Origin: an uncultured Thermoleophilia bacterium
GTDB lineage: Bacteria; Actinomycetota; Thermoleophilia; UBA2241
DNA length: 35,961 nucleotides
Direction of reading: 5' to 3'
NCBI GenBank assembly: GCA_903862845.1
Contig: CAIOZS010000146.1
Span: forward strand, 1 to 35,961
Part shown: in pieces, positions 16,151 through 24,564 of the stretch
Numbering within the stretch: position 1 is the first letter of the stretch
Layout: every line of letters starts with the position of its first letter
Translations under genes and position numbers: made by a program
The notes under the pieces: model-generated
Databases searched by the model: none
What the model was told of the DNA's origin: nothing
Seen by the model: the letters and a program-made list of their open reading frames with translations, nothing else

Positions 16151-16868
16151 CGACCTTCTCATTGCCGCCCTCAGGGCGCTTCCGCCAAAGCCAGCCGATG
16201 GGGCGAGACAGGCCGACAAGAAGGCGTACTCCGAGGCGATGAGCGCTCGGATTGCCGTGGCCTTGGCGAGTGAGCTGCGCGGCAGGGGAATGAATGAGAC
16301 TCGTCCTGCGCAACCCGGCGTGCTGGGCCTGTCTGGCGCCGAACGGCGGTTGGCTGGGGGTATCGGAGCCAAGAAAGTGGACGTCACATGGGCGACGGAG
16401 GAATCTGGCCTGCTCCTGGGCGTCAGCATCAAGACGATCAACTTCCGTGATGGCAGGTCGAAGAACTATCAGAAGAACCTCACCAATCGCCGCGGCGACA
16501 TGCTGGCCGAAGCGCTCACCCTGCACCGTCGATTCCCGTACGCAGTCGTCGCGGGTTTCCTGTTCCTGGATATTGGTGCGAGCAGCGACGCAACACAGAA
16601 GCGCAAGTCGACCTTTGCCAACGCATTCCCCCGACTCAGGCTGTTCACCGGCCGGCAGGACCCGGCCGGCCGCGACGAGCAGTTCGAGAGGCTGTATCTG
16701 GTGCTCGTCGATGCCAGCCCCCGCCGTCCGGTGTTCGAGTGCTATCACGTGAGCGATGCGAAGGTTCAGATTGCGCTAGCGGATGTGATGGACGAACTTG
16801 TGGGGCTGGTCGCCGAACGCAGCTTCGACTTCTACGAGGCCGACGATGGCATTGTGCACCGTGTTTGA
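16137..16868 (+). CDS. Putative Type II restriction endonuclease (PD-(D/E)xK-like), system 1
   Basis: The GTG at 16137 is chosen because GAGGAG lies nine bases upstream; a GTG at 16104 is the alternative. The 243-residue protein shows KKVDVTWATEESGLLLGVSIKT (about 79-100). This matches a PD-(D/E)xK nuclease core with Asp82 and the Ser-x-Lys variant (S97, K99) in place of Glu-x-Lys. Residues 114-126 (NLTNRRGDMLAEA) and a following hydrophobic strand fit the rest of the fold. Linkage and overlap with the methyltransferase make a cognate endonuclease the best call. The recognition site is unknown. Ser for the acidic catalytic residue occurs in other nucleases of this superfamily, so activity is plausible but untested. 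Confidence 0.7.
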   Translation: MSRIDDLLIAALRALPPKPADGARQADKKAYSEAMSARIAVALASELRGRGMNETRPAQPGVLGLSGAERRLAGGIGAKKVDVTWATEESGLLLGVSIKTINFRDGRSKNYQKNLTNRRGDMLAEALTLHRRFPYAVVAGFLFLDIGASSDATQKRKSTFANAFPRLRLFTGRQDPAGRDEQFERLYLVLVDASPRRPVFECYHVSDAKVQIALADVMDELVGLVAERSFDFYEADDGIVHRV

Positions 16869-17299
16869 GCGCTGCGATGGCTGCGAAGACGCTTGAGTGG
16901 CGCGCGCCGTGTCGAGCCCCGGCCGCAGGGCGTAGCGGGCTCGTCGTTCACGTGCGACGCCCTTCGACGCGTGAGTGCTCGCGGCTTGCCCGCGTGATGA
17001 GTTGAGAGTCGGATGAGTCAGCCCATCGCTTGCCGTTCCAGTTTCTGACTTCGGTCTTGAGCCCGCCACACTGAGTTGCTGCTGGGTTCTTCCGCTGGTT
17101 CGAGCTGTCTTGCAGGGGTTGACAGATGTGCGGACGGTTTCTCGGCGAGCGTTCCGTCCGTGGTTGCAGGCGACGCGGGTTGAGCTGGAGTCGCACGCCC
17201 TACAGGCGTTTCGAGTGGAGCACGTTCGCGCTATGCTCGGCTGCAAGTGGCCGTCGTGTGAGCTCAGACGGAGTGGTACTTGACAGAGGAGGCAGGGCG
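16869..17299. other. 431-bp gap between R-M system 1 and DUF1254 gene
   Basis: No gene is recognised. A plus-strand frame around 17110-17280 gives weakly protein-like text but lacks a start, a ribosome site or a known motif. A TTGACA at 17119-17124 has no -10 at the right distance. No direct repeat with the region upstream of the methyltransferase was found by eye. Confidence 0.3.
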
Positions 17300-18763
17300 G
17301 TGAAGTCGAGACAGGACTCGGCGGCCGCGGCGCAGACGCGTGCGCCGGCCGCCGCAGCCGCACGATCGCAGACCGTCGAGACGCGCGTCGGCACTCTCGA
17401 TTTCGAGCACGGCGTACCGACGCGGGAAACTGTGGCGAAGCTCCACGACGAACTGGATTTCCAGCGCGCCTGCCAGGCCTACCTCTGGGCGCTCCCCGCC
17501 GTCAGCCTCGCGCAGACGATCGCGAACGGCGCCTACGCCTCCGGTGCGCGACCCGGCGACGTCGTCATCCTCGAGGGCTACCGCGACGTCGGCGCAGTGC
17601 TCACCGCCAATGTGACGACGCCCTACATCACGTGGTCGATGGATCTCGCCGAGTCTGGCCCGATGGGCGTGGACGTCCCCGCGGGTCTCGTCGCCGGCTC
17701 GGCGGTGGACTTTTGGCAGCGACCGCTCACCGACTTCGGCGTGACCGGACCCGACCAGGGCAGGGGCGGCACGTATCTGTTCGTCGGCCCAGGTCAGGAA
17801 GCTCCCCCGGCGACGGACGCGACGGTCCTACGCTCTCCGACCTTTGGCATCGTCTTCTTCTACCGGGTCCTCGAACCCGATGCGGCAAAGGCCGAACGCA
17901 TGGCGAAGGATGTGCGCGTCTATCCGTGGAGCCGGCGCGACGACCCGCCTGCCACGCGGTTCTTGACCCCCGACCCGGAAAAGATCGCCCGGACTGTGCT
18001 GATGCCGCGCGGCATGGAGTACTGGGAGCGCCTCGCAGCGGTCATCGAGCACGAACCGGTGGAAGATCGCGACCGCTTTTTCGCGGCGATGCTGAGGCCG
18101 CTCGGCATCGAGAAGGGCAAACCCTTCAAGCCCGACGAGCGGCAGACGAAGCTTCTCACCGAGGCCGCGTTCGTCGGCGAAGCGATGGCCAAGGCGAACG
18201 ACTTCGACAAGCGCTTCGAAGGCTCACGCTATCGGCCGGACGCGCACTGGGACTACGTGATCATGGCCGATCCGGCGCAGGACGTCGCCGACTACAGTCA
18301 GCTCGACGAGCGCGCCGCCTATTTCTACGAGGCGATCTGCCTGACCAACGCCATGATCAGCAGGGTCCCAGGCGTCGGCCAGGCGTACCTCGGCGTGCAC
18401 CGCGACAACGAAGGCCACGCCTTCGACGGCGGGCAGAGCTACCGGTTGCACGTGCCGCCGGACCCGCCGGCGAAGCAGTTCTGGTCGGTCACACTCTACG
18501 ATGCGGAGACGCGGGCCATCATCCAGAACGAACAGCAGATCGCCGACCGCAGCTCACGCCGGCCCGACCTCGTGCAGAACGCCGACGGCTCGGTGGACCT
18601 CCACTTCGGTCCAGCGGCGCCGTCCGGTCTCGAGACGAACTGGATCCCGACCGTGCCCGGCAGGGCGCGGTTTACGTGGCTGCGCCTCTTCGCTCCGACG
18701 GAGGCCTACTTCGACCGGAGCTGGAAGCTCGGCGACATCACGCGCGTGGTGACGGCGAGCTGA
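17300..18763 (+). CDS. DUF1254/DUF1214 domain protein, cytoplasmic form
   Basis: The GTG at 17300 is preceded by AGAGGAGG seven bases upstream. The 487-residue product has an Ala-rich, unstructured N-terminus, then the DUF1254 domain (from FQRACQAYLWALPAVSLAQT to about residue 230). A C-terminal DUF1214 domain follows (VPPDPPAKQFWSVTLYDAET, and FAPTEAYFDRSWKLGDI near the end). Many relatives carry a signal peptide and are periplasmic; none is visible here, so the protein is probably cytoplasmic. No catalytic role has been established for the family as far as I know. It is followed after 94 bases by two overlapping radical SAM genes on the same strand, so it may belong to the same transcription unit. 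Confidence 0.8.
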   Translation: MKSRQDSAAAAQTRAPAAAAARSQTVETRVGTLDFEHGVPTRETVAKLHDELDFQRACQAYLWALPAVSLAQTIANGAYASGARPGDVVILEGYRDVGAVLTANVTTPYITWSMDLAESGPMGVDVPAGLVAGSAVDFWQRPLTDFGVTGPDQGRGGTYLFVGPGQEAPPATDATVLRSPTFGIVFFYRVLEPDAAKAERMAKDVRVYPWSRRDDPPATRFLTPDPEKIARTVLMPRGMEYWERLAAVIEHEPVEDRDRFFAAMLRPLGIEKGKPFKPDERQTKLLTEAAFVGEAMAKANDFDKRFEGSRYRPDAHWDYVIMADPAQDVADYSQLDERAAYFYEAICLTNAMISRVPGVGQAYLGVHRDNEGHAFDGGQSYRLHVPPDPPAKQFWSVTLYDAETRAIIQNEQQIADRSSRRPDLVQNADGSVDLHFGPAAPSGLETNWIPTVPGRARFTWLRLFAPTEAYFDRSWKLGDITRVVTAS

Positions 18764-18857
18764 CCACGAAGGGCGCGCAGGTGAGCACAGCGTCACGCGG
18801 GCGCCCCAACGCTTGTGCGGTGGGCGCTTGCGGGTAAGCGGATGCCATGGGGGATCC

Positions 18858-19775
18858 ATGACAGCCGACGGACTTCAGCAGAGCGCCCGGGCCGTTGTCG
18901 GGGCCTCGTGGTTCGGCCTGACGTATCTGGTCGGCCAGCACGTCCTTCGCAAGCACCCGCCCCTGATCCGCGGGCTCGTCCTCACCAACCGCTGCAATCT
19001 GCGTTGTCAGCACTGCCGCGTTTTCGAGCGCGACCCGATGGACCTCAGCTTCGCGGAGGTCACGGCGGCCGTGGATGCCTTTTACCGGGAAGGCGGCCGC
19101 TGCCTCTACCTGGAGGGCGGCGAACCGTTTCTCTGGCGGGACGGCTCTCACCGGCTCGACGACATCGTCGAGCACGCCCACGGCCGCGGGTACCTCACCG
19201 TGGTCGTCTACACCAACGGCACGCTCCCGCTGCACACGTCGGCCGACACTGTGTTCGTCAGCGTCGACGGGCTGCAAGGCACTCACGACGCTCTTCGCGG
19301 GGCCTCGTTCGAGCGCATTATGCGCAACATCCGGGAGTCGCCGCACCGGTCACTCTTCATCAACTTCACAATCAACTCCCGCAACAAGGACGAGCTGCGC
19401 GCCTTCTGCGACTACGTCGAGGGCGTGAAGAAGGTCCGCGGCGTGTTCTTCTACCTGCACACGCCGTACTACGGGCACGACGCGCTCGAGCTCGGCTCTG
19501 CCGAGCGGCAGCGCGTCCTCAAGGAGCTCCTGTCGCTCTGCGGGAGCTACCGGATCCTCAATTCCCGCGCGGGTCTGCAGTCGGCCCTCAGAAACGCCTG
19601 GGCGCGGCCGCTGAAGGCGTGCTCCGTGTACGAAGAGGGTGTCGTCTACGAATGCTGCCGGTATGCGGGCGATCCCGAGCTGTGCCGGCAGTGCGGCTAC
19701 CTGAGCTATGCGGAGATCGACCAGGTCCTGAAACTGCGGCCATCGGCGATCGCCAATGCTCTCAAGTACTTCTGA
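18858..19775 (+). CDS. Radical SAM protein with C-terminal Cys-rich tail
   Basis: The ATG at 18858 follows GGGG. The 305-residue protein has the CxxxCxxC motif CNLRCQHC (C46, C50, C53) that binds the SAM-cleaving 4Fe-4S cluster, and GGEPFLW in the SAM-binding region. A C-terminal group of five cysteines (C255, C266, C267, C276, C279) could ligate an auxiliary cluster as in SPASM/twitch enzymes. A weakly hydrophobic N-terminal helix (about 15-30) precedes the barrel. It overlaps the HemN-like gene by 20 bases, so the two enzymes are probably made together and may act on the same substrate. No precursor peptide gene or obvious substrate gene is adjacent, so the reaction is unknown. Confidence 0.8.
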   Translation: MTADGLQQSARAVVGASWFGLTYLVGQHVLRKHPPLIRGLVLTNRCNLRCQHCRVFERDPMDLSFAEVTAAVDAFYREGGRCLYLEGGEPFLWRDGSHRLDDIVEHAHGRGYLTVVVYTNGTLPLHTSADTVFVSVDGLQGTHDALRGASFERIMRNIRESPHRSLFINFTINSRNKDELRAFCDYVEGVKKVRGVFFYLHTPYYGHDALELGSAERQRVLKELLSLCGSYRILNSRAGLQSALRNAWARPLKACSVYEEGVVYECCRYAGDPELCRQCGYLSYAEIDQVLKLRPSAIANALKYF

Positions 19776-21072
19776 CATCGAGCGGCTCTTCCGGCGCTCT
19801 CTTCTGAAGCTCCTCACCGGAGAGCGCGAGATCCGCCCGACGCGAGCGGTCCCTTCGCGGGACGAGCTTCGCGAGGAGTTCAAGCAGATCGAGGCGCTCG
19901 GGCTCTACGTCCACATCCCGTTCTGCGAGCGGATCTGCCCCTATTGCCCGTACAACAAGGAGCTCTACCGCAGCGACCCGGCAGAGGGCTATGTCAGAGC
20001 CATCAAGCGGGAGATCGACATCTACGCCGGGATCGTCGGCGACAAGCCGGTCACCTCGCTCTACATCGGAGGAGGGACTCCGACGACGATGCTGCACAGT
20101 GGCCTCGCGGAGATCATCGGGCACCTGCGGCAGGCGTTCGACCTGCAGTGCGACATCCACATGGAGAGCCACCCGAACCACCTGAGCGCCGAGAACCTCG
20201 ATGCCATCGAGGCGCTCGGCGTCCGGCACCTGAGCATCGGCGTGGAGTCTCTGATTGACCGGCATCTGCGCACGCTGTGCCGGCCGTATGCGGCGAGCCA
20301 GGTCAAAGAGGCCGTGGGCCGGGCGCTCTCGCGGGGCTTCACCTGCGTGAACGTGGACGTGATGTTCGCCCTTCCTGGCCAGACCGAGCAGGAGGTCGCA
20401 GACACCGGGCGCGCGCTCGTGAAGCTTGGCGTCGACCAGGTCGCAGCCTACCCGCTGTTCCTGTTCCCGTACACGCCGATGGGGAGGGCCAGTGGCCAGA
20501 GAGGTCACGTGATCGCTCAGAGCCTCAAGAGGCGAAGGATGCTGCGCATCCTCGAGAGGATCTTCTCCGAGGCCGGGTACGAGAGGACGTCGGTGTGGGC
20601 GTTCACGAAGCGGGGCGTGCCCAGATACTGCTCGGTGACGGTGCCGCTGTACCTGGGCCTGGGGGCCAGCGGCGGCTCGTACCTCAGGGACGTGTTCTAC
20701 CTGAACACCTTCGGCGTGGCCGAGTACATCGAGGCGCTGGACGGCGGCCGCATGGCGATCGCGCTGGCGGTCGATCTGACGGAGAAGATGCAGCGCGCCG
20801 GCTGGCTGTACTGGCGGGTGTACGAGACCCGCTTTCGCAAGGCCGACTATCGGGAGCGCTTCGGCGAGGACATCGACGCGGCCTACGGCCCGTACCTGAG
20901 ACCGGCGCGCCGGCTCGGCCTGCTGAGAGACGACGGCGAGCGGATCACCCTGTCGGACAGCGGCGCCTTCTGGCTGCACGCGGCCGAGGATCTGCTGTCC
21001 ATCCAGTTCGTGAGCACGCTATGGGGCGCGTCGCGGCGAGATCTGTGGCCGGAACGCGCGATCCTGTCGTGA
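19756..21072 (+). CDS. HemN-like radical SAM enzyme
   Basis: This 438-residue protein starts inside the end of the preceding gene. HemN/HemW-type features are LYVHIPFCERICPYCPY (C57, C61, C64), YIGGGTPT, ESHPNHL, LSIGVES and MFALPGQT, followed by a C-terminal alpha/beta region. Family members include coproporphyrinogen dehydrogenase, heme chaperone HemW, and class C radical SAM methylases or cyclopropanases. The extended N-terminus (about 48 residues before the barrel) and pairing with another radical SAM gene argue against housekeeping HemW. I infer a biosynthetic methylation or carbon-insertion role with low certainty. The last 84 bases of the gene are repeated at 24229-24312, on the far side of the second R-M system. 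Confidence 0.8.
   Translation: MLSSTSDIERLFRRSLLKLLTGEREIRPTRAVPSRDELREEFKQIEALGLYVHIPFCERICPYCPYNKELYRSDPAEGYVRAIKREIDIYAGIVGDKPVTSLYIGGGTPTTMLHSGLAEIIGHLRQAFDLQCDIHMESHPNHLSAENLDAIEALGVRHLSIGVESLIDRHLRTLCRPYAASQVKEAVGRALSRGFTCVNVDVMFALPGQTEQEVADTGRALVKLGVDQVAAYPLFLFPYTPMGRASGQRGHVIAQSLKRRRMLRILERIFSEAGYERTSVWAFTKRGVPRYCSVTVPLYLGLGASGGSYLRDVFYLNTFGVAEYIEALDGGRMAIALAVDLTEKMQRAGWLYWRVYETRFRKADYRERFGEDIDAAYGPYLRPARRLGLLRDDGERITLSDSGAFWLHAAEDLLSIQFVSTLWGASRRDLWPERAILS
20987..21070 (+). repeat. Direct repeat copy 1: 3' end of HemN-like gene
   Basis: These 84 bases match 24229-24312 at 80 positions (differences at 21021, 21046, 21052 and 21054) and end within the stop codon. Similarity stops abruptly on both sides. 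The copy encodes the last 27 residues of the radical SAM protein (DLLSIQFVSTLWGASRRDL and the tail WPERAILS). Confidence 0.9.
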
Positions 21073-21367
21073 TCACCACATGCTTCCGGCTTTCGATGCG
21101 ATTCCAAACTGCGTCGTCCCTTGTCCCCTGCACCTCGCCGTCGGCGACTGCGGGCAGGTTCTTGCCGCGACGGTGCAAGAGCTGATTGTGGCTGGGCTTC
21201 GACGGACGGCTCGTTGTGGATGAGCTGCTCGCCTGGAACATGCAGTCCCCGGGATGGGCAGACACGCGACTAGACACGACGCTTCGTCGACGTTGCGTCA
21301 AGGCGAAGGAATTCCCGGAAATCGCCGGTCTGGTGAAGAGCGTTGTGGTCACCGGCGCCGGCGTCCA

Positions 21368-23056
21368 CTACTTCCCGGCTGCTCCACATGTCGCCCTCGC
21401 CTTGCCGACGGCGGATGTGTCGAGCATGTAGAGGCACTCGAGATCTGCGAGGATCTGATCCTCGCGGTTGTCCAGCAAGCCATTCATGGCAGCCGTGACC
21501 GTCTCTCGCACGAGAGCGATGGCGTCGTGCCGACGACCCTCCGATACCCAGAATGGATACGGCATGCGCTCGAAGTCCTTGCTCTGTATGTTCATCGTGT
21601 GGTTGAGGACGTTCTTGAGGATCTCTGTTGCCTTCTCCGTGAGCGTCCATCCGAGGATGAACCACAGCTCATCGCGGGGCACCCCGTCGCGCAGAAAGGC
21701 ACAGGGTGAACCGCTGTCAAGAATGTAGCCCTCGGGAAGGTAGCGCATCTTGAGACGTGAGGCGACCAGCGACCAGGTGATGCCCTCCCGCTCGAAGAAG
21801 GGACCGCCACCAACGCCGTGCAGATACCAACGTCCATTCTGCTTGAAGGTGAGTACCGCGTCTCCCTTGTCCCTCCAGTAGATCGCGTATCGTGGCGGTG
21901 CATAGAAGAGGCCCGTCTGAGCCTTGTTGTAATAGCGGTAGTCAGGGTGTGGCAGTGCAACGCGAAGCGGCTCTTCTCGAGGCGTCACGCGCACGTTCCG
22001 GCGGGTTGCACCGTTTTGCTCCATTTGGGCGAACTTCGCGAGCTGCTTCTTCGAGAGTTGGTTGAGGCGAGCCCGTGCAAGCTCACGTTCAACACTGACG
22101 GGATCCTCGACGAAAGTGAACGCGTACGGTTCCTGTAGTTCGCCGTTCACTATGTCTCTCACGAAGTATTCATTCTTTCCCGTCGTCATGCCGCTCGAGG
22201 CCACCATTACCTCCCCGAGCGTGGGCCCCATGAAGTACGGATCGAGGGCACCGCCGGCCCGCCAGGAGAGGTTTGCCGTTGCGTTGATGGATGCGCGGGA
22301 TGCGGTGCGATGCTCGACCTTCACCGAATCTGAGGGGCCGTCCTTCGCGAAGCGCAACACGACCATCGGATAGGATGTCTCGGGCGAGAACTCATCGAGG
22401 CGTATGACTTCGCTCGTTCCTTCATCCATGAGCGCTTTGCGCAAGCCTTTCATGGTTGGGATGGTGAGGAAGGTGTCGGAGCAGATGAATTCGAGTCTCC
22501 CTCCCGTCCTGAGAAGGTCCAACGACTTGACGATGAAGAAGGAATAGGTCTCCTTCTTGATCTTGAGGCCGCCGCGGCGGCCGTATGCCGCCTCAAGTCG
22601 ATTCTGGTGCTCGATGGAGACTGTGCCGCCGAATGGCGGATTGCCTACAATGAGGTCGAACCAGCCGTCTTGACCAAGACGGCCTGCACCATTCAGTTCG
22701 CGCCATTCACCGTTCGGGTAGTCCTGCAACAAGAAGTCGCCACGGACCAGGTTGTGGTGCTCGGGCAGCGGCCCCCACCGCCTTGCGATTTGCGCGAGGG
22801 TGCCCTCGAACAGCTCGTCATCGACCTCGATGCCCCAAATGTTCTCATTCAGGACCGCGGACAGGTCGTTACTTCGCAGCATCATGAACGTGTCGATAAG
22901 TGGCAGGAGAAACGCTCCTGCGCCAAAGCCGGGCTCAAGCACGCGGTCACACGGGCGCAAGGTGTGACCCCCCAGAATGCGAACCGCTATCTCCGGGGGA
23001 GTCAGGAACTGCCCCAGCTGCTGCTTCTTGTCCCGGTGGTGCCTCGTCCTAGCCAA
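21368..23056 (-). CDS. N6-adenine DNA methyltransferase of R-M system 2
   Basis: This is about 562 residues if started at the TTG at 23056, which has GGAGG nine bases upstream and overlaps the end of the nuclease gene. An ATG at 23128, inside the nuclease frame, is the alternative. Motif X is QFLTPPEIAVRIL, motif I VLEPGFGAGAFLL and catalytic motif IV GNPPFGG; the C-terminal half is long, with a target-recognition region. It belongs to the same broad gamma m6A class as system 1 but is clearly a different enzyme (NPPF versus NPPY, little similarity outside motifs). Lower GC than the neighbouring genes supports recent acquisition. With the linked nuclease frameshifted it may now act as an orphan methylase. 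Confidence 0.8.
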   Translation of the reverse strand: MARTRHHRDKKQQLGQFLTPPEIAVRILGGHTLRPCDRVLEPGFGAGAFLLPLIDTFMMLRSNDLSAVLNENIWGIEVDDELFEGTLAQIARRWGPLPEHHNLVRGDFLLQDYPNGEWRELNGAGRLGQDGWFDLIVGNPPFGGTVSIEHQNRLEAAYGRRGGLKIKKETYSFFIVKSLDLLRTGGRLEFICSDTFLTIPTMKGLRKALMDEGTSEVIRLDEFSPETSYPMVVLRFAKDGPSDSVKVEHRTASRASINATANLSWRAGGALDPYFMGPTLGEVMVASSGMTTGKNEYFVRDIVNGELQEPYAFTFVEDPVSVERELARARLNQLSKKQLAKFAQMEQNGATRRNVRVTPREEPLRVALPHPDYRYYNKAQTGLFYAPPRYAIYWRDKGDAVLTFKQNGRWYLHGVGGGPFFEREGITWSLVASRLKMRYLPEGYILDSGSPCAFLRDGVPRDELWFILGWTLTEKATEILKNVLNHTMNIQSKDFERMPYPFWVSEGRRHDAIALVRETVTAAMNGLLDNREDQILADLECLYMLDTSAVGKARATCGAAGK

Positions 23057-23784
23057 GTGCGAAGACCTCCATTTGGCGCCGCCTCGAGACAGACGTGTCC
23101 GGAAGGCTTCGGTAGCGCTGGCAGGCAAGGCCTATTTGGGCGCGTTTTCGCTCGCGGTCCAAGAAGAGCTGCTGGTCGGCTCGTTCAAGGGTCTCGTAGA
23201 GTTTCTCGACCTTCTCCGCCACGGACAGGACGGGCTGTGGCACATATTGTCCCCTGGCGTAGAGCGCATCCACAGCGGGGTAGAAAGTGGGCCTCCTTCA
23301 ACATCATCTGTCCGGGGCCAGAGTCGAAGACCGTGTAGTCGAGAAAGTCCAGCATGTCCACGAAGTAGACGTGTGGCAGAAAGCCCTTGTCGGATCTGCC
23401 GATCTTCATGATGAGTAGGTAGTAGCTGTCGATCAGGCAATCCGCGAGCGCGGTAAGCACGCGCTTCAGGGAGACGAGATTGGGCTGACCGTTCTTGCCG
23501 TACTCGCCAGCCTTGATGTTGACGGGATTGTAGATGCCGTCGGCTTCCACCCACAGGTCGCCCATCGACCTTGATGCCGCGGCACCGCCGGACTGCTGGT
23601 GGAGGATGGTGAACTTGCCGCAGTCCTTCAGCAACTGCGTCGTCTTCTCATCGACCATGTCCCCGATCTTGTGGCCAATCTCCTTGCCTGCTGCAATTCG
23701 CATGAACTCCGGTTCTTGCACCTCTGCGAACCAGTAGTCCTCCGTGAGTCTGCGGATGAAGCTCATCTCCGATTGCGTCAGCAA
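23049..23784 (-). pseudogene. Restriction endonuclease of R-M system 2, frameshifted near its end
   Basis: The likely start is the TTG at 23784 with GGAGG seven bases upstream (MLTQSEMSFIRRLTEDYW). A nuclease-like core lies at about residues 75-93: GDLWVEADGIYNPVNIKAG, with Asp76 and Asn-Ile-Lys (N89-K91), a possible PD-(D/E)xK variant. The main frame leaves good coding text after KEAHF near 23285. A frame one base away resumes with YPAVDALYARGQYV and runs about 75 residues to the stop at 23049. Removing one base from the AAA run at 23284-23286 joins them into a protein of about 245 residues. The break could be a real mutation, a phase-variable slip or a sequencing error. Overlap with the methyltransferase supports the restriction assignment. 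Confidence 0.65.
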
Positions 23785-24228
23785 TGTCTCGCCTCCGATT
23801 CGCCCCTGCGCTTCCGCGCGACTCTGGTGATGTGACGGGTCGGTTACCCAGCCATCACCGCAGCGCGCGACTGAACACGCGGTCTTGACCCGCTGTCTTC
23901 CGTGTTCGCTTTCGATGGAACGCTGCTGGAGTCTCCCAGCCAAAGTGTACTGCGTCGGCCGGACGGCAGTAGCACCGTACTTGGCCGCTGTTCGACTCTG
24001 GCCGTTGTGCCTCGCGGCAGCCTGGTGCCGCGCTCGAGCGTCGAGTCTCGTGACTGTACTACACTCGCCGGACGCGACGCGGCGGCGGCAGGATCACGGG
24101 GGATCCTCTCGGCTGCAGTTGCGGCACGCGTGAATGCCCCTACGCTACGGCAGGGATGGGAGCTCTGACCGTGGGCAGGATGCTCGGGTCAAGGCCGGCC
24201 AGCGCCCGACAAGAGGCGCGCGCGTGTC
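23785..24228. other. 444-bp gap at the right end of the islet
   Basis: This is the region upstream of the minus-strand nuclease gene and up to repeat copy 2. No gene is recognised in any frame. The R-M promoter should lie here, but no strong -35/-10 pair was seen. No integrase fragment or tRNA is present. Confidence 0.3.
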
Positions 24229-24312
24229 AGGATCTGCTGTCCATCCAGTTCGTGAGCACGCTCTGGGGCGCGTCGCGGCGAGATCTGCGGCCGAAGCGCG
24301 CGATCCTGTCGT
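24229..24312 (+). repeat. Direct repeat copy 2 of the HemN-like gene 3' end
   Basis: This is 80 of 84 identical to 20987-21070. The same reading frame is preserved (ending RPKRAILS rather than WPERAILS) and closes with TAA instead of TGA. Preservation of frame and stop is what is expected if an incoming element carries a replacement gene end. Sequence to the left of this copy does not resemble the gene, so it is not the remnant of a whole-gene duplication. Confidence 0.9.
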
Positions 24313-24503
24313 AAACGGACCCTGGTCGGTGGCTCACGGCAACGCGCCGTGGTGCGCCAGGCCGCGCCAGGCGGCGCGGGAAGGCCCAGAGCTCGCTGCC
24401 CATGTCGCCCTTCCGGTCTTCGGATCGTCTGGACGTTCTGCTACGATCCCGGCACGGCAGCATCCGTGTTCAAGACACGTCATTCAACGGTGACGCTGCC
24501 GAG

Positions 24504-24525
24504 CGCGCCGCACACGGCGCGTTTT
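24504..24525 (+). terminator. Intrinsic terminator/attenuator-like hairpin before SDR gene
   Basis: A perfect 7-bp stem CGCGCCG / CGGCGCG (24504-24510, 24515-24521) with loop CACA is followed directly by TTTT. It lies about 40 bases before the SDR start codon and 25 bases before its ribosome site. It could end transcripts coming from the left or act as an attenuator in the SDR leader. Confidence 0.55.
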
Positions 24526-24564
24526 CCGTGACCGCATCAGCACCAAGGCAGAGGAGTGAGCAGC

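Larger units (their letters stand above)
21071..24312. mobile_element. Candidate R-M islet inserted at the 3' end of the HemN-like gene
   Basis: A 3.2-kb block lies between two direct copies of the 3' end of the radical SAM gene. It holds only a minus-strand R-M pair, and long stretches are visibly AT-richer than the flanks. Duplication of a gene's 3' end at both borders is the usual footprint of site-specific integration into that gene end. No integrase, transposase or relaxase is present, so the element would have to be mobilised in trans, be a deleted remnant, or have formed by recombination. The 295 bases at 21073-21367, between repeat copy 1 and the methyltransferase stop, hold no recognisable gene. 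Confidence 0.5.

Noticed and set aside
14480-16868. BREX or DISARM defence system based on the NPPY methyltransferase
   Set aside because: No pglZ, brxC, drmA-type or helicase genes nearby; a simple two-gene R-M pair explains the locus.
18764-18857. Terminator between the DUF1254 gene and the radical SAM pair (GCGCCC...GGGCGC)
   Set aside because: The stem is only six clean base pairs with a long loop and no T-run; too weak to annotate.
19756-21072. Assignment of the HemN-like gene as coproporphyrinogen oxidase or heme chaperone HemW
   Set aside because: The extended N-terminus, overlap with another radical SAM gene and lack of heme genes nearby make a housekeeping call unsafe; kept as HemN-like.
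21073-24228. Integrase or transposase inside the repeat-bounded islet
   Set aside because: No frame shows tyrosine or serine recombinase or transposase motifs; only the R-M genes are supported.
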